From Bacteroidota bacterium (GTDB lineage Bacteria > Bacteroidota > Bacteroidia > Chitinophagales > Chitinophagaceae): 43,746 bases of DNA. The stretch is taken from assembly GCA_947476825.1 (NCBI GenBank), contig CANJRV010000016.1, positions 1-43,746 of the forward strand, read 5' to 3'. Below are positions 32,679 through 41,573 of the stretch, piece by piece (position 1 is the first letter of the stretch; each line of letters starts with the position of its first letter). The notes under the pieces are model-generated. The model was not told where the DNA came from. It made no database searches and saw only the letters and a program-made list of their open reading frames with translations. Made by a program: the position numbers and the translations under genes.

Positions 32679-35600
32679 GTTTAAATAAAGTTGTATCTGT
32701 AATAGGAATATTGTTATTTTTTTTCTTTTTGGTAGAGAAGAAATCTGCAAAACTATTGAACACTTTTCGGTAAGAAAGACCTACCCCACCTTTGGTAAAG
32801 TTTGTACTTTCTGTTGCGTTATAATTGGAGGTCCTAAAGGCACTGGCTCTTACTCGACCATCTTCCGACAACAATAATTGTGCTTTAAAATCCCCACCTA
32901 TATTGTATTTACTTGTTGTTACGCCCGTATTGTCTTTACCTACATTTACTCCACTGCCTACATCAATAATGACTCTGCCTTTAAATAGTTCAGCGCTTAC
33001 GTTCAAAGATATTTGATTCTTGTTTAGAGCATTATTTTGTTCGTCTATTTTATTTTGATAGCCAACATTCACATTGATATTTTTAAGTCCTAATTTTTGC
33101 TGAATAATCGAATTTAATTCAGACGAAATGGTTGAACTAAGCATGTCAGATACAGTTGAAATAGATGCATTATTATATGCAGTATTATTAATTCCCACTG
33201 TGGAATAAAACTCTCCAAGTAACAATAACATGCCGGCTTGCGAGACCAATTCTTTTTCATCATTTTTAATTTGTTCCAACTTAGTATAGGCAGGTGTCCC
33301 AACGGATTTATTATCAGGTTGTGTAATGTCAAAAGTAATTTTAGGCTGCGCTAAACTTTCTTTCAAAAATAAATAGACATAGGTGGCATATTCCTTTTTT
33401 GCTTCTTCTAAATCACGCCCAGTTATATCTTTATTGGCACTTACTAAGGGATACAATGCAATTTTTTTCGGCACTTTATACACGGCTGTCATATTTAAAT
33501 TGGCCGCTAATGCATCACCACTCCATTTAATTTGACTACCCGGATCTATAATAAATTCTTTAGCCAGTAGGCTTCTAAAATTAAATAAATACTTTCCTTC
33601 AGTGATGACATAGTTCCCAAACATATTAATGGAGTTACCCAAATCCACATTCAAATTAATATCGCCATTCCCCTTCGCGATAATTTTTTCACCTGTATTA
33701 TTATCCAAAATAATATTGGTTTCAATATTCGGCGTGGCTTCTATATTCATATTTAGTTTCACATAGTAAGATTTTTTACGCTTGACCATTTCATCATTTT
33801 GATTTCTTCCAATTTTGATAAAACGTACGAAATCGTAAGAAGACGCGTCACCAGTAGAATTAATCGGTAAATAAAAAGTAGATCCTTTTAATGGCTTTGC
33901 ACGGATATCCAAAATGATATCATCCAAAGGTCCATTCAATTTGGCATTCATCTTAGCTGGTATATATCCATAGAACAAATCGTTTTCATATTCGCTTGTT
34001 TTCAGACATAATATATTATCTGCATCTGCCGTAAAATTCAAATCGAAATCTGAAAAATTATGGTGTGTTATTTTCCCTTTGAGCACACCGCTAAAATCTT
34101 TACCTCTTTCATCATAAAAATTAATATCATCCATTTCAATTAAATGATTGTTGAAATGAAATTTAGCCTGATCAAATTTATAGGTAGCACCTAAAAATAT
34201 TACTTTTAAGCTAACATCCGCAACATCCACACTACCGATAATATTGGGCTCACTTAACTTCCCTTTGATGCTTACATTACCAGAAGCATAGCCATTAATT
34301 TGTTGCAAATAATCTGAAAGGAATTGATTAAGAAAGTCGATTTTAATATCTTTTAAATTGGTTTGCAAATTAATGGTACTATCATGCACATTGATTTGAC
34401 CAGCAATAGAAGCATTGCTATTATTGCGTTCTACACTTGTACTTTTATCTATAGTCCATATATTTTTATCAATATTATAATCCATCTTCAACTTCACCAT
34501 CCCAATAGTATCTTGGTTTAATCGTACAGGATTTGTAGAGTAAATATTGGCATGCACAATTGGATTTTGTATAAAATCGGTAACTTGAATTTCACCATTT
34601 ATACGGCCATAAATTAATGAATTGGTCAAGTTTGCATAATTTGAAAAACTTTCTAAATCGATGTCTTGTAAAGAGGCTGCAATATCTTCTGAAGTGCCAT
34701 TCAATGTGTTGATATTAATTCGTTGTGCTCCACTTTCAACCAGTAAATCTTGCACTTTAATTTTCGATCCCAAAACTAAATCGTAATTACTGCCTATTTG
34801 CCATTTATCTTCTTTTACACTTATCGATGATGGCAAAACTTGCACATATAAATTAGAATTCGAAGCAGAGGCTTTACAGTTAATAGACGCATCACCCAAT
34901 AAATTATTTATACTTTGCGTATTGATAGTAAGCGTGGCTGTATCATTCGCCATACTCGTATTGATTTGGAAAGAAGGAATCATAACATCCGTATTGTATT
35001 GCAGATTTCCACTTGTTGCATTCATCTCAAAACTTTTAAAATCTCCGGCACCAATGACTAACAAATTGTTGAAGATAAAATCTTTGTATCCAAATTGCGG
35101 AACGCCCAAATCGATGGAGAATTTTTGTTGACTTGTATTTAAACTACCATTGACCGTGGTTCCAGCAAATCCAGATAAATCAGGTAGCATGGTCTTTAAC
35201 AAAGAGTCTATATTTTTGATATTCGCATCGAAAGTAAATTCCTCTTCTTTATAATGGGTCGGCAAATTAATATACTGTGGCAAGTAATGCGACAAATACA
35301 ATTGAATAGAAGTTGGCAATTCTGAAATATTGAAATTGCCCTGTAAAGTTGCATCTGCAATGGAACTCGTTAAATGCAAAGTTTTAATTTTGTTTTTTTT
35401 ATAAGATTCCAACAACATACTCGGTATGGCAATGGAAGTTTTTGCATTGGATAGCGTTAAATTTTTTAGCAATGCAGTACCCGTAAAATTATCAATATTG
35501 TCGCCCGTAAAATTTAATGTTGCATAACCAGTGCCAATAAGCGGGTCTTTTGTGATACCCATTTTCTGTAAATTAAAACTTAAAAATCTAGCATTGAAAT

Positions 35601-37464
35601 TATATACAGGTTGCTCGCCGCTTAAATCTAATTTGCCAGCAAAATTCAAATGGAGATTTGAATCCAATGAAACAAAAATGCCATCAAATTTACGATTGGC
35701 AACCACACCATCAATGGTCATATCTTTATACTTCACCTGATCAACTTGTATTTCAGAAACACTGGCATTTACTTTTGCGTTGAGATGATTTAAATCAAAA
35801 CCACTTCCATCGATTTTTCCATTCATCGAAATTGCACCCAATGTTTTTTGTTTGAGAAGAACGCCGATATTAAAATTCTTGGTGCTTAAATTCCCTGAAT
35901 AAGAAGTGATGGATTTTTGGAAATTCATGTGCAAATCAATGTCCGCAATACCTAAAGTGGTATTCAAATTTCCTTTGGCAATGAAGTTGTCATAATGACC
36001 AATATAGCTTCCTTTGAATTGTATTTTTTTCAATTCTTTCCAATCTATTGCATCCACTTTGGTTTGTGGAATGAGATGATTTAATTCTGTTCCGCTTGTG
36101 GTTAGTTGATTAGATTGAACGGTGAAAATAGTATTGTCCATATCAGGTAAGCCAATTACATTACCCTCTCCAGCGAAATAAGTATTGCCAGTTTCTAAAA
36201 CTAGATTCTTTACGTTTAAATGATCGACTGTTCCGCTTGCTTTCCCATTCACCTGAATGGCAATTGGATATTGATTTATAATATTGGCAAAGTATCCAAT
36301 GTCGATGGAGGAAATGGTGGACTTGGATAAGTTGGCTTTCATCGAAACTTTTGAAATATAATCATTGAAGGAATGAAAATTTTTATAATTCATTTCATAA
36401 AAATCAGTGATAAACGATTGCTTTGTTTTTAATTGCAAATGGGATAATTGACTTTGCACTTGCGAAACTTTAGCCTTTGCTGAAAGATGTTCAATAGCAA
36501 AACCACAACGTTCCGTTGCGCTGAAGTTTTCTATATCTGAAAAAATAGTATCCGCAATGACATGTGTATTTTTTAAATCGATGGAGATATTCGATACGCC
36601 CAAATGGTTTTCATCAAATTCATGTGGTGATGGAATTCTATTTCCATCTTCATAAGCAAATGTGGAATTACTCAAATGCACTTTTGCAATAGATAGAGCA
36701 AATTGATCTGGATTAAAAGGTGTACCCCAATCCGTAGTATCATCTGGTGAATTGTCTTTTGGTTTTCCTCTCTCATATTCCCTCACCAAAATATTCCCGC
36801 CATCGATTAAGAATTCTTTAATATCAATTTCTTTTTTATTCAAATTCAATTGATCAAATACTAAATCAATATTTTCAAATGCAAACCGCATGTCTTCACC
36901 ACGCCACGCATCATTCATCACAAATCGGATATGTTTGGCATGTATTTCTTTTATGTCAAATGTTGGGTCAGTTGAGTTCTTTTTGATTTCCGTTTTTTGG
37001 GTTGTAGTCAAACTACTGTCCGCCGATTTTTTTGATGCAAATGCTTCTGAGATAAAATCATAATTCCAACGTGAAGTATCTTTTGCTCTAAGCAAATTGA
37101 CCACAACATTTTCGACACTTACATGTTGAAGAACTGCAGTTTCACCATGCCAATAATTACTCAATAATTCAGAAGTTCGTAATTCAATTTTGTCTATGGA
37201 AGCGAGGGTGTCTTTTTTTTCATCTTCTGCATAAACACCTTGAATCTCGAAATGATTAAAAAAAGTTAATTGAACATGTGCCACGGTAACTTTCGTATGC
37301 AGTTTTTCAGATAAGTATTTTGTTGCTTTTTGGACTAAGATATTTTGGTATTTTTCTGTAGACACCATCCAAATAGCTATAGCAATTAGGATGCTTAATA
37401 CCAACAAAGAATAACCCAATGTTTTACAAAGCCGTTTAAGATATTTGAGCAAGGTTTTATTCAT
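32668..37464 (-). CDS. TamB-like translocation/assembly module protein
   Basis: At about 1,598 residues it fits the TamB/AsmA-like scaffolds of Bacteroidota. An N-terminal membrane anchor (residues 16-34, LGYSLLVLSILIAIAIWMV) is followed by a very long repetitive beta-strand-rich periplasmic region. A conserved C-terminal TamB (DUF490) domain follows, with NFRSLLAKEFIIDPGSQIKWSGDAL, LEQIKNDEKELVSQAGMLLLLGEFY and a final barrel-like stretch (VGLSYRKVFNSF). TamB proteins span the periplasm as beta-helical grooves carrying phospholipids or aiding outer-membrane protein assembly. A TamA partner is not in the window. ATG at 37464 is preferred to 37482. It heads an overlapping minus-strand operon. 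Confidence 0.92.
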   Translation of the reverse strand: MNKTLLKYLKRLCKTLGYSLLVLSILIAIAIWMVSTEKYQNILVQKATKYLSEKLHTKVTVAHVQLTFFNHFEIQGVYAEDEKKDTLASIDKIELRTSELLSNYWHGETAVLQHVSVENVVVNLLRAKDTSRWNYDFISEAFASKKSADSSLTTTQKTEIKKNSTDPTFDIKEIHAKHIRFVMNDAWRGEDMRFAFENIDLVFDQLNLNKKEIDIKEFLIDGGNILVREYERGKPKDNSPDDTTDWGTPFNPDQFALSIAKVHLSNSTFAYEDGNRIPSPHEFDENHLGVSNISIDLKNTHVIADTIFSDIENFSATERCGFAIEHLSAKAKVSQVQSQLSHLQLKTKQSFITDFYEMNYKNFHSFNDYISKVSMKANLSKSTISSIDIGYFANIINQYPIAIQVNGKASGTVDHLNVKNLVLETGNTYFAGEGNVIGLPDMDNTIFTVQSNQLTTSGTELNHLIPQTKVDAIDWKELKKIQFKGSYIGHYDNFIAKGNLNTTLGIADIDLHMNFQKSITSYSGNLSTKNFNIGVLLKQKTLGAISMNGKIDGSGFDLNHLNAKVNASVSEIQVDQVKYKDMTIDGVVANRKFDGIFVSLDSNLHLNFAGKLDLSGEQPVYNFNARFLSFNLQKMGITKDPLIGTGYATLNFTGDNIDNFTGTALLKNLTLSNAKTSIAIPSMLLESYKKNKIKTLHLTSSIADATLQGNFNISELPTSIQLYLSHYLPQYINLPTHYKEEEFTFDANIKNIDSLLKTMLPDLSGFAGTTVNGSLNTSQQKFSIDLGVPQFGYKDFIFNNLLVIGAGDFKSFEMNATSGNLQYNTDVMIPSFQINTSMANDTATLTINTQSINNLLGDASINCKASASNSNLYVQVLPSSISVKEDKWQIGSNYDLVLGSKIKVQDLLVESGAQRININTLNGTSEDIAASLQDIDLESFSNYANLTNSLIYGRINGEIQVTDFIQNPIVHANIYSTNPVRLNQDTIGMVKLKMDYNIDKNIWTIDKSTSVERNNSNASIAGQINVHDSTINLQTNLKDIKIDFLNQFLSDYLQQINGYASGNVSIKGKLSEPNIIGSVDVADVSLKVIFLGATYKFDQAKFHFNNHLIEMDDINFYDERGKDFSGVLKGKITHHNFSDFDLNFTADADNILCLKTSEYENDLFYGYIPAKMNAKLNGPLDDIILDIRAKPLKGSTFYLPINSTGDASSYDFVRFIKIGRNQNDEMVKRKKSYYVKLNMNIEATPNIETNIILDNNTGEKIIAKGNGDINLNVDLGNSINMFGNYVITEGKYLFNFRSLLAKEFIIDPGSQIKWSGDALAANLNMTAVYKVPKKIALYPLVSANKDITGRDLEEAKKEYATYVYLFLKESLAQPKITFDITQPDNKSVGTPAYTKLEQIKNDEKELVSQAGMLLLLGEFYSTVGINNTAYNNASISTVSDMLSSTISSELNSIIQQKLGLKNINVNVGYQNKIDEQNNALNKNQISLNVSAELFKGRVIIDVGSGVNVGKDNTGVTTSKYNIGGDFKAQLLLSEDGRVRASAFRTSNYNATESTNFTKGGVGLSYRKVFNSFADFFSTKKKKNNNIPITDTTLFKHES

Positions 37465-37510
37465 TCCGAGAGAAGCACACAAAAATAGACGAATATTGTG
37501 ATGATTCTAA

Positions 37511-37643
37511 TAAAATTCCAATATTCAAATCCCAAATCCCAAAGGCATAACAAATTCAAAAAATCAAAATTTCAAAGGCAAATACGATTTGTCTTATTTT
37601 CAAATCATCATTTCCAAATTTTCAAACCATCATTTCCAAATTC
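37511..37643. repeat. AT-rich TTCCAAA/AAAGGC repeat, left of the small lipoprotein
   Basis: The stretch contains AAATCCCAAATCCCAAAGGC, a second CAAAGGCAAAT word, and two tandem 22-base units of TTTTCAAA(T/C)CATCATTTCCAAA at 37597-37640. Its reverse complement resembles 38047-38165, so the gene at 37660-38046 is bracketed by imperfect inverted repeats. It covers nearly all of the gap before that gene. Confidence 0.65.
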
Positions 37644-37659
37644 TCTTTACCTTTAATCT

Positions 37660-38046
37660 ATGAAAAAAATTGCTTTACTCTCCGTAATTTGCTTTCTCTG
37701 TTTTTCTTTTAGCTGTAAAAAGAAACCATCAGCAGGTCTTGGTGGAAATGCGAATCTAAAAATAACAGCTAAACATCATGGTCTGGTAATAGATAGTTGT
37801 AGCATTTCAATCAAATTCAATGCCTCTGATGCACCTGCAAATGGAGAATATGATTTGGTACAAAAGGCTGTAACAATCAATGTTGGCAATAGTTATGCGA
37901 CTATACAAGGGTTGAAAAAAGGAGATTATTATATACTTGGCGAAGGTTGGGATCCTTCGATCAGCCAAGGAGTGAAAGGTGGCATCCCTTTTACCATTGA
38001 ATCAGAGTCAGATTTGAGTATTGATTTGCCGGTTACGGAAGATTGA
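37660..38046 (+). CDS. Small lipoprotein (uncharacterised)
   Basis: A 128-residue lipoprotein with lipidation at Cys19 (FSFSC, followed by KKKP). The mature part is strand-rich (NLKITAKHHGLVIDSCSISIKF, KAVTINVGNSYATIQGLKKGDYYILGEGW), like a carboxypeptidase-regulatory or Ig-type beta sandwich. Its function is unknown. Imperfect inverted repeats of TTCCAAA type lie on both sides, one of them starting exactly at its stop codon. No promoter box was identified. It converges on rnhA. Confidence 0.78.
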   Translation: MKKIALLSVICFLCFSFSCKKKPSAGLGGNANLKITAKHHGLVIDSCSISIKFNASDAPANGEYDLVQKAVTINVGNSYATIQGLKKGDYYILGEGWDPSISQGVKGGIPFTIESESDLSIDLPVTED

Positions 38047-38165
38047 TTTGAGAATTTGAAGATTTGAAAATGGGTCAATTCGAATTCGCCTTTGGAATTT
38101 GGGATTTTAAATTTTGGGATTTGCCTTGCCTTTGGAATTTGGAATTTTAAAATTTGGAATTTTGA
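38047..38165. repeat. AT-rich TTTGGAATTT/GCCTTTGG repeat between convergent genes
   Basis: It begins at the lipoprotein TGA as TGATTTGAGAATTTGAAGA, contains GCCTTTGGAATTTGGGATTTT and GCCTTTGGAATTTGGAATTT, and runs into the 3' end of rnhA, whose stop codon (38147-38149) lies inside it. The last residues of RNase HI (QNSKF) are thus encoded by the repeat. Confidence 0.7.
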
Positions 38166-38620
38166 ACATTAGAATTCGCTTCATACCATAAGTCGACAAG
38201 ATACGGCCCACTGTCTGCAGCTTGTGTGGCTAATTCATCACAACGATTATTCTCGGCATTACTCGCATGACCTTTAACCCAATGAAATTTGATATGATGT
38301 TTTGCATACAACGTTAAAAATCGAAGCCATAAGTCTTCATTTTTTTTGTCCTTGAAATTCTTTTTAACCCATCCAAACACCCATTTTTTTTCTACCGCTT
38401 CTACAACATATTTACTATCTGTATAAATTTGAATTTGTACATTGTCTTTTTTCAAACTTTCTAATGCCACAATAACTGCTAATAATTCCATTCGATTATT
38501 GGTGGTTAATCTATAAGCCGCACTCAATTCTTTTCGGATGCCATTCCAACGTAAAACAATGCCGAAGCCGCCCCTACCAGGATTTCCACGCGAAGACCCG
38601 TCTGTATAAATTTGTAAAAT
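38147..38620 (-). CDS. rnhA: Ribonuclease HI with non-canonical start
   Basis: All catalytic residues of RNase HI are visible: Asp in QIYTDGSSRGNPG, Glu in NNRMELLAVIVALESL, Asp in IYTDSKYVVEAV, His in WVKGHASN and Asp in NNRCDELA. It cleaves RNA in RNA-DNA hybrids. An ordinary frame starts only at a TTG (38527) and would lose the first catalytic Asp. The true N-terminus continues upstream in the same frame, but back to the ffh stop (38657-38659) there is no ATG, GTG or TTG. The likely start is an ATT at 38620 (giving MLQIYTDG), with other ATT/ATA/ATC codons up to 38650 possible. Its C-terminal end is formed by an intergenic repeat. Confidence 0.87.
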   Translation of the reverse strand: MLQIYTDGSSRGNPGRGGFGIVLRWNGIRKELSAAYRLTTNNRMELLAVIVALESLKKDNVQIQIYTDSKYVVEAVEKKWVFGWVKKNFKDKKNEDLWLRFLTLYAKHHIKFHWVKGHASNAENNRCDELATQAADSGPYLVDLWYEANSNVQNSKF

Positions 38621-38656
38621 ATCTTTGATGATGGAAGAATTTATGTTAATGAAAAA

Positions 38657-39976
38657 TTACATGCCTGGCATTTTCATACCCATGCCGCCCATTTTATTCA
38701 TCATCTTCATCATGTCCTTCATTTGATCAAATTGTTTCATAAATGCATTCACATCTGCTAATTGTTTACCACTACCACCTGCAATTCTTTGTCTTCTTTT
38801 TTGATCTATAATTTCCGGATTTTTTCTTTCCATTGGGGTCATCGAGTTAATCATTGCCTCAATGCCTTTAAACGAATCATCACTAATGTCAATATCTTTA
38901 ACTGCTTTACCAATACCGGGTATCATTCCTAACAAGTCCTTTAAATTACCCATCTTTTTGATTTGCGCCAACTGCATTTTAAAATCATCGAAGTCGAATT
39001 TATTCGCACGAATTTTCTTCTCTAATTTTTTCGATTCTACTTCATCAAATTGTTGTTGTGCTCTTTCCACCAAAGTAGTGATATCACCCATTCCTAGAAT
39101 ACGTTGTGCCATCCTTTCTGGATAAAACACATCTAAGGTTTCTAGTTTTTCGCCCATGCTCACAAACTTGATAGGCTTCTTCACGGTATACTTTATGGTC
39201 AATGCCGCACCACCTCTTGTATCACCGTCTAATTTGGTTAATACCACGCCAGTAAAATTCAATCGTTCATTGAATGCTTTAGCTGTATTTACCGCATCTT
39301 GACCCGTCATGGAATCCACTACAAAAAGGATCTCTTGTGGATTAACGGCCTGTTTAATATTAGCGACTTCATTCATCATGACTTCATCAATTGCCAAACG
39401 ACCTGCAGTATCTATGATGACAACAGAATGTCCATTTTCTTTAGCAAAAGCAATCGCATTTTGTGCAATAGAAACGGCGTCTTTATTTTCACGTTCAATA
39501 TGAATCGGTACTTTAATTTGTTCAGCCAATACAGACAATTGATCCATCGCCGCAGGACGATAAATATCAGCAGCCACCAACAATGGCTTTTTGTTTTTCT
39601 GTGTCTTTAAAAAATGCGCCAACTTACCGCTGAATGTTGTCTTACCAGAACCTTGCAACCCTGCAATCAAGATGACAGTTGGATTCGCACTTAAATTCAA
39701 TTCTTCTTCTACACCACCCATCAAGGACACTAATTCATCCTTTACGATTTTTACCATTAATTGTCCAGGTGTGACAGAAGTAAGTACTTTTTCACCAATT
39801 GCTTTTTCTTTTACTCTATCGGTAAATTCTTTTGCTATAGCATAGTTGACATCCGCATCTACCAAGGCTCTGCGAATTTCTTTTACCGTGGTGGCAATAT
39901 TTATTTCTGATATTTTTCCTTCCCCTTTGAGTAATTTAAAGGCACCTTCTAAACGTTCTGATAAATTATTAAACAT
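38657..39976 (-). CDS. ffh: Signal recognition particle protein Ffh (SRP54)
   Basis: The 439-residue GTPase has the N domain (MFNNLSERLEGAFKLLKG), P-loop GLQGSGKT at 106-113, AADIYRPAAMDQL, DTAGRL, VLTKLDGDTRGGA and FVSMGEKLETLDVF. The Met-rich RNA- and signal-binding M domain ends KMMNKMGGMGMKMPGM. It binds 4.5S RNA and signal sequences and delivers ribosomes to FtsY. It is the first gene before rnhA, which continues in the same reading frame right after its TAA. A -7-like TATTTTCG on the minus strand about 30 bases upstream is weak. Confidence 0.97.
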   Translation of the reverse strand: MFNNLSERLEGAFKLLKGEGKISEINIATTVKEIRRALVDADVNYAIAKEFTDRVKEKAIGEKVLTSVTPGQLMVKIVKDELVSLMGGVEEELNLSANPTVILIAGLQGSGKTTFSGKLAHFLKTQKNKKPLLVAADIYRPAAMDQLSVLAEQIKVPIHIERENKDAVSIAQNAIAFAKENGHSVVIIDTAGRLAIDEVMMNEVANIKQAVNPQEILFVVDSMTGQDAVNTAKAFNERLNFTGVVLTKLDGDTRGGAALTIKYTVKKPIKFVSMGEKLETLDVFYPERMAQRILGMGDITTLVERAQQQFDEVESKKLEKKIRANKFDFDDFKMQLAQIKKMGNLKDLLGMIPGIGKAVKDIDISDDSFKGIEAMINSMTPMERKNPEIIDQKRRQRIAGGSGKQLADVNAFMKQFDQMKDMMKMMNKMGGMGMKMPGM

Positions 39977-40142
39977 GTATAATTTTTTTTGCGGTGCGAA
40001 AATAGGGATTAGTTTTGAAAAATGCTATAAGTATAAAAGGAGTAGCTGAGATACTTGAGAATGGAAAGGTTTTTTGGGTAATCCAATTAAAGTTCATTTC
40101 ATTAAATATTTGGCTTGTCTAAATACGTAATGAAAATTATTT

Positions 40143-40223
40143 GGGCGGCAGACACGCTTTACGTTCCAATCTTTTTGCTGCAGAGCCAGCAAAAAGGATT
40201 TCCACTACAATCGTTGCCGCAAT
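40143..40223 (-). repeat. Dispersed repeat element, copy C (inverted)
   Basis: The element reads GGGCGGC ... ATCGTTGCCGCAAT on the plus strand, the reverse complement of copies A (296-374) and B. It contains the same 10-bp hairpin CTTTTTGCTG/CAGCAAAAAG around a 6-base loop. It lies in the 414-base gap upstream of ffh, which otherwise shows no gene. Confidence 0.7.
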
Positions 40224-40390
40224 ACAACAACAATATTTTGTACTTTCTTATATGTAAGTTTAATCCCCGATATTTTCATTAGGTGCGATATTCAGAGGTT
40301 TAATTTAAAAAGAGAAGAAATAGAATGTAAAGAAAGGTAAGTAGATGGTAACGCAATATTGACCAATAAGAAATATAATTTGCAGGTCGT

Positions 40391-40809
40391 TTAAAAATCC
40401 AATATATCATAATATTCTTCCAATTCAATAGCACTTGCCTGAACTATTTCTTTTTTCTTATCCTCTGCAACAGCATACCACATTGTTCCTGCATTCACCC
40501 CATAAAAAAACTTAGAAATAAATAAATACTCTTTATCACGATAAAATATCCATTGTCTTTGCGATTCTTTCAAAATATCGAATGCTTCTTTCGGAAGTTT
40601 AACTTTCAAAAGTTCATAATATTTATTTAATTCTTTATCCCATGACTCGCGCGCTTGTATTGAACAGTTACACATTTCTGCATTAGAAATATCTTTTTAT
40701 CTAGGCATTTGGATTCAATTCTGTCGATTGCGTTTTCGCTTTTCTTTTTAGTTTGCGAAAATGCAACTATTGAGAATAAAGTAAATACTTCTATGAGTGT
40801 CTTTTTCAT
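40391..40809 (-). pseudogene. LprI-like (DUF1311) secreted protein gene, frameshifted
   Basis: One frame (40627-40809) encodes a signal peptide MKKTLIEVFTLFSIVAFSQT and the start ENAIDRIESKCLD. The rest, with AEMCNCSIQARESWDKELNKYYELLK and the family's ESQRQWIFYRDKE block, is in another frame (40391-40675). Adding one base to a five-base A run (plus-strand T run 40694-40698) joins them into a protein of about 139 residues with the layout of LprI/DUF1311 lysozyme-inhibitor-type proteins. The cysteines expected for a disulfide are present. Either the gene is freshly broken or the base was lost in sequencing or assembly. Confidence 0.72.
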
Positions 40810-40894
40810 TGTATTGTGTGTCTTGACAATTTAATTATGGTTTGTGAAGACACAAAACCATGGGATAAATTTGATTCATAATATGCCAAAAAAT

Positions 40895-41530
40895 CTAATG
40901 ACTTTTCTTCTTTCCGCTTAATGCAAATTTCAAAATAACAGGTAAGGTGGTTACTAAAATAATGACAATCACGATTATTTCCAATCGGTCTTTAATCCAA
41001 GGAAATTGAATGGATAAAAAATGACCAGCCAACATCATAGAAAATACCCAAGCAAAAGAGCCAATAAAATTATACAGTGTAAATTTCTTCTTATCCATAT
41101 TGACAACACCTGCGATGATTGGCACAAAGGTTCTGATGATGGGTAAAAATCTTGCTGCTATAATAGTCAAGGCGCCATTTTTTTCATAGAATTCTTGCGC
41201 TGAATACAAATGTTTTTTCTTGAAGAAGAAAGTATCCTTTCGTTCATAAATAAATGGACCAGATTTTTTCCCAAACCAATAACCTACAAAATTGCCCAAT
41301 ACACCAGCCATTGCTAGCATGAACATGATAACTACATAGTGAACATTAAAAAATTCACTTGCTAATTCACTGGCATAGATACCTGCAACAAACAATAAGG
41401 AATCGCCTGGTAAAAAGAATCCGACAAACAAACCTGTTTCGGCAAATATGACAAAGAGCAATAAATATAAGCCCCCCATTTGGATATACCATTCAGGATT
41501 GAGTAAGGTATGCTTGATCGTTTCGAACAT
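40895..41530 (-). CDS. DedA family inner-membrane protein
   Basis: A 211-residue polytopic protein with the SNARE-associated (DedA) domain: FAETGLFVGFFLPGDSLLFVAGIYAS, the later GNFVGYWFGKKSGPFIYER, KNGALTIIAARFLPIIRTFVPIIAGVVNMDKKKF and the following membrane helices. The conserved Glu, GxxxPG-like and R-F-x-P-x-x-R residues typical of DedA/YqjA flippases are present. Recent work links the family to undecaprenyl-phosphate or phospholipid translocation; which substrate applies here is unknown. It starts divergently from the radical SAM gene with a 43-base gap. Confidence 0.92.
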   Translation of the reverse strand: MFETIKHTLLNPEWYIQMGGLYLLLFVIFAETGLFVGFFLPGDSLLFVAGIYASELASEFFNVHYVVIMFMLAMAGVLGNFVGYWFGKKSGPFIYERKDTFFFKKKHLYSAQEFYEKNGALTIIAARFLPIIRTFVPIIAGVVNMDKKKFTLYNFIGSFAWVFSMMLAGHFLSIQFPWIKDRLEIIVIVIILVTTLPVILKFALSGKKKSH

Positions 41531-41549
41531 AGAATTTATTTGTGGAGGG

Positions 41550-41557
41550 CAAATATA
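41550..41557 (-). promoter_or_regulatory. Bacteroidota -7 element (TATATTTG) for the dedA-like gene
   Basis: TATATTTG on the minus strand matches TAnnTTTG and lies 19 bases before the ATG at 41530. The opposite-strand gene begins at 41574, so the two promoters overlap or lie back to back. No clear -33 box was found. Confidence 0.5.
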
Positions 41558-41573
41558 GGAAAATAGATGAGAA

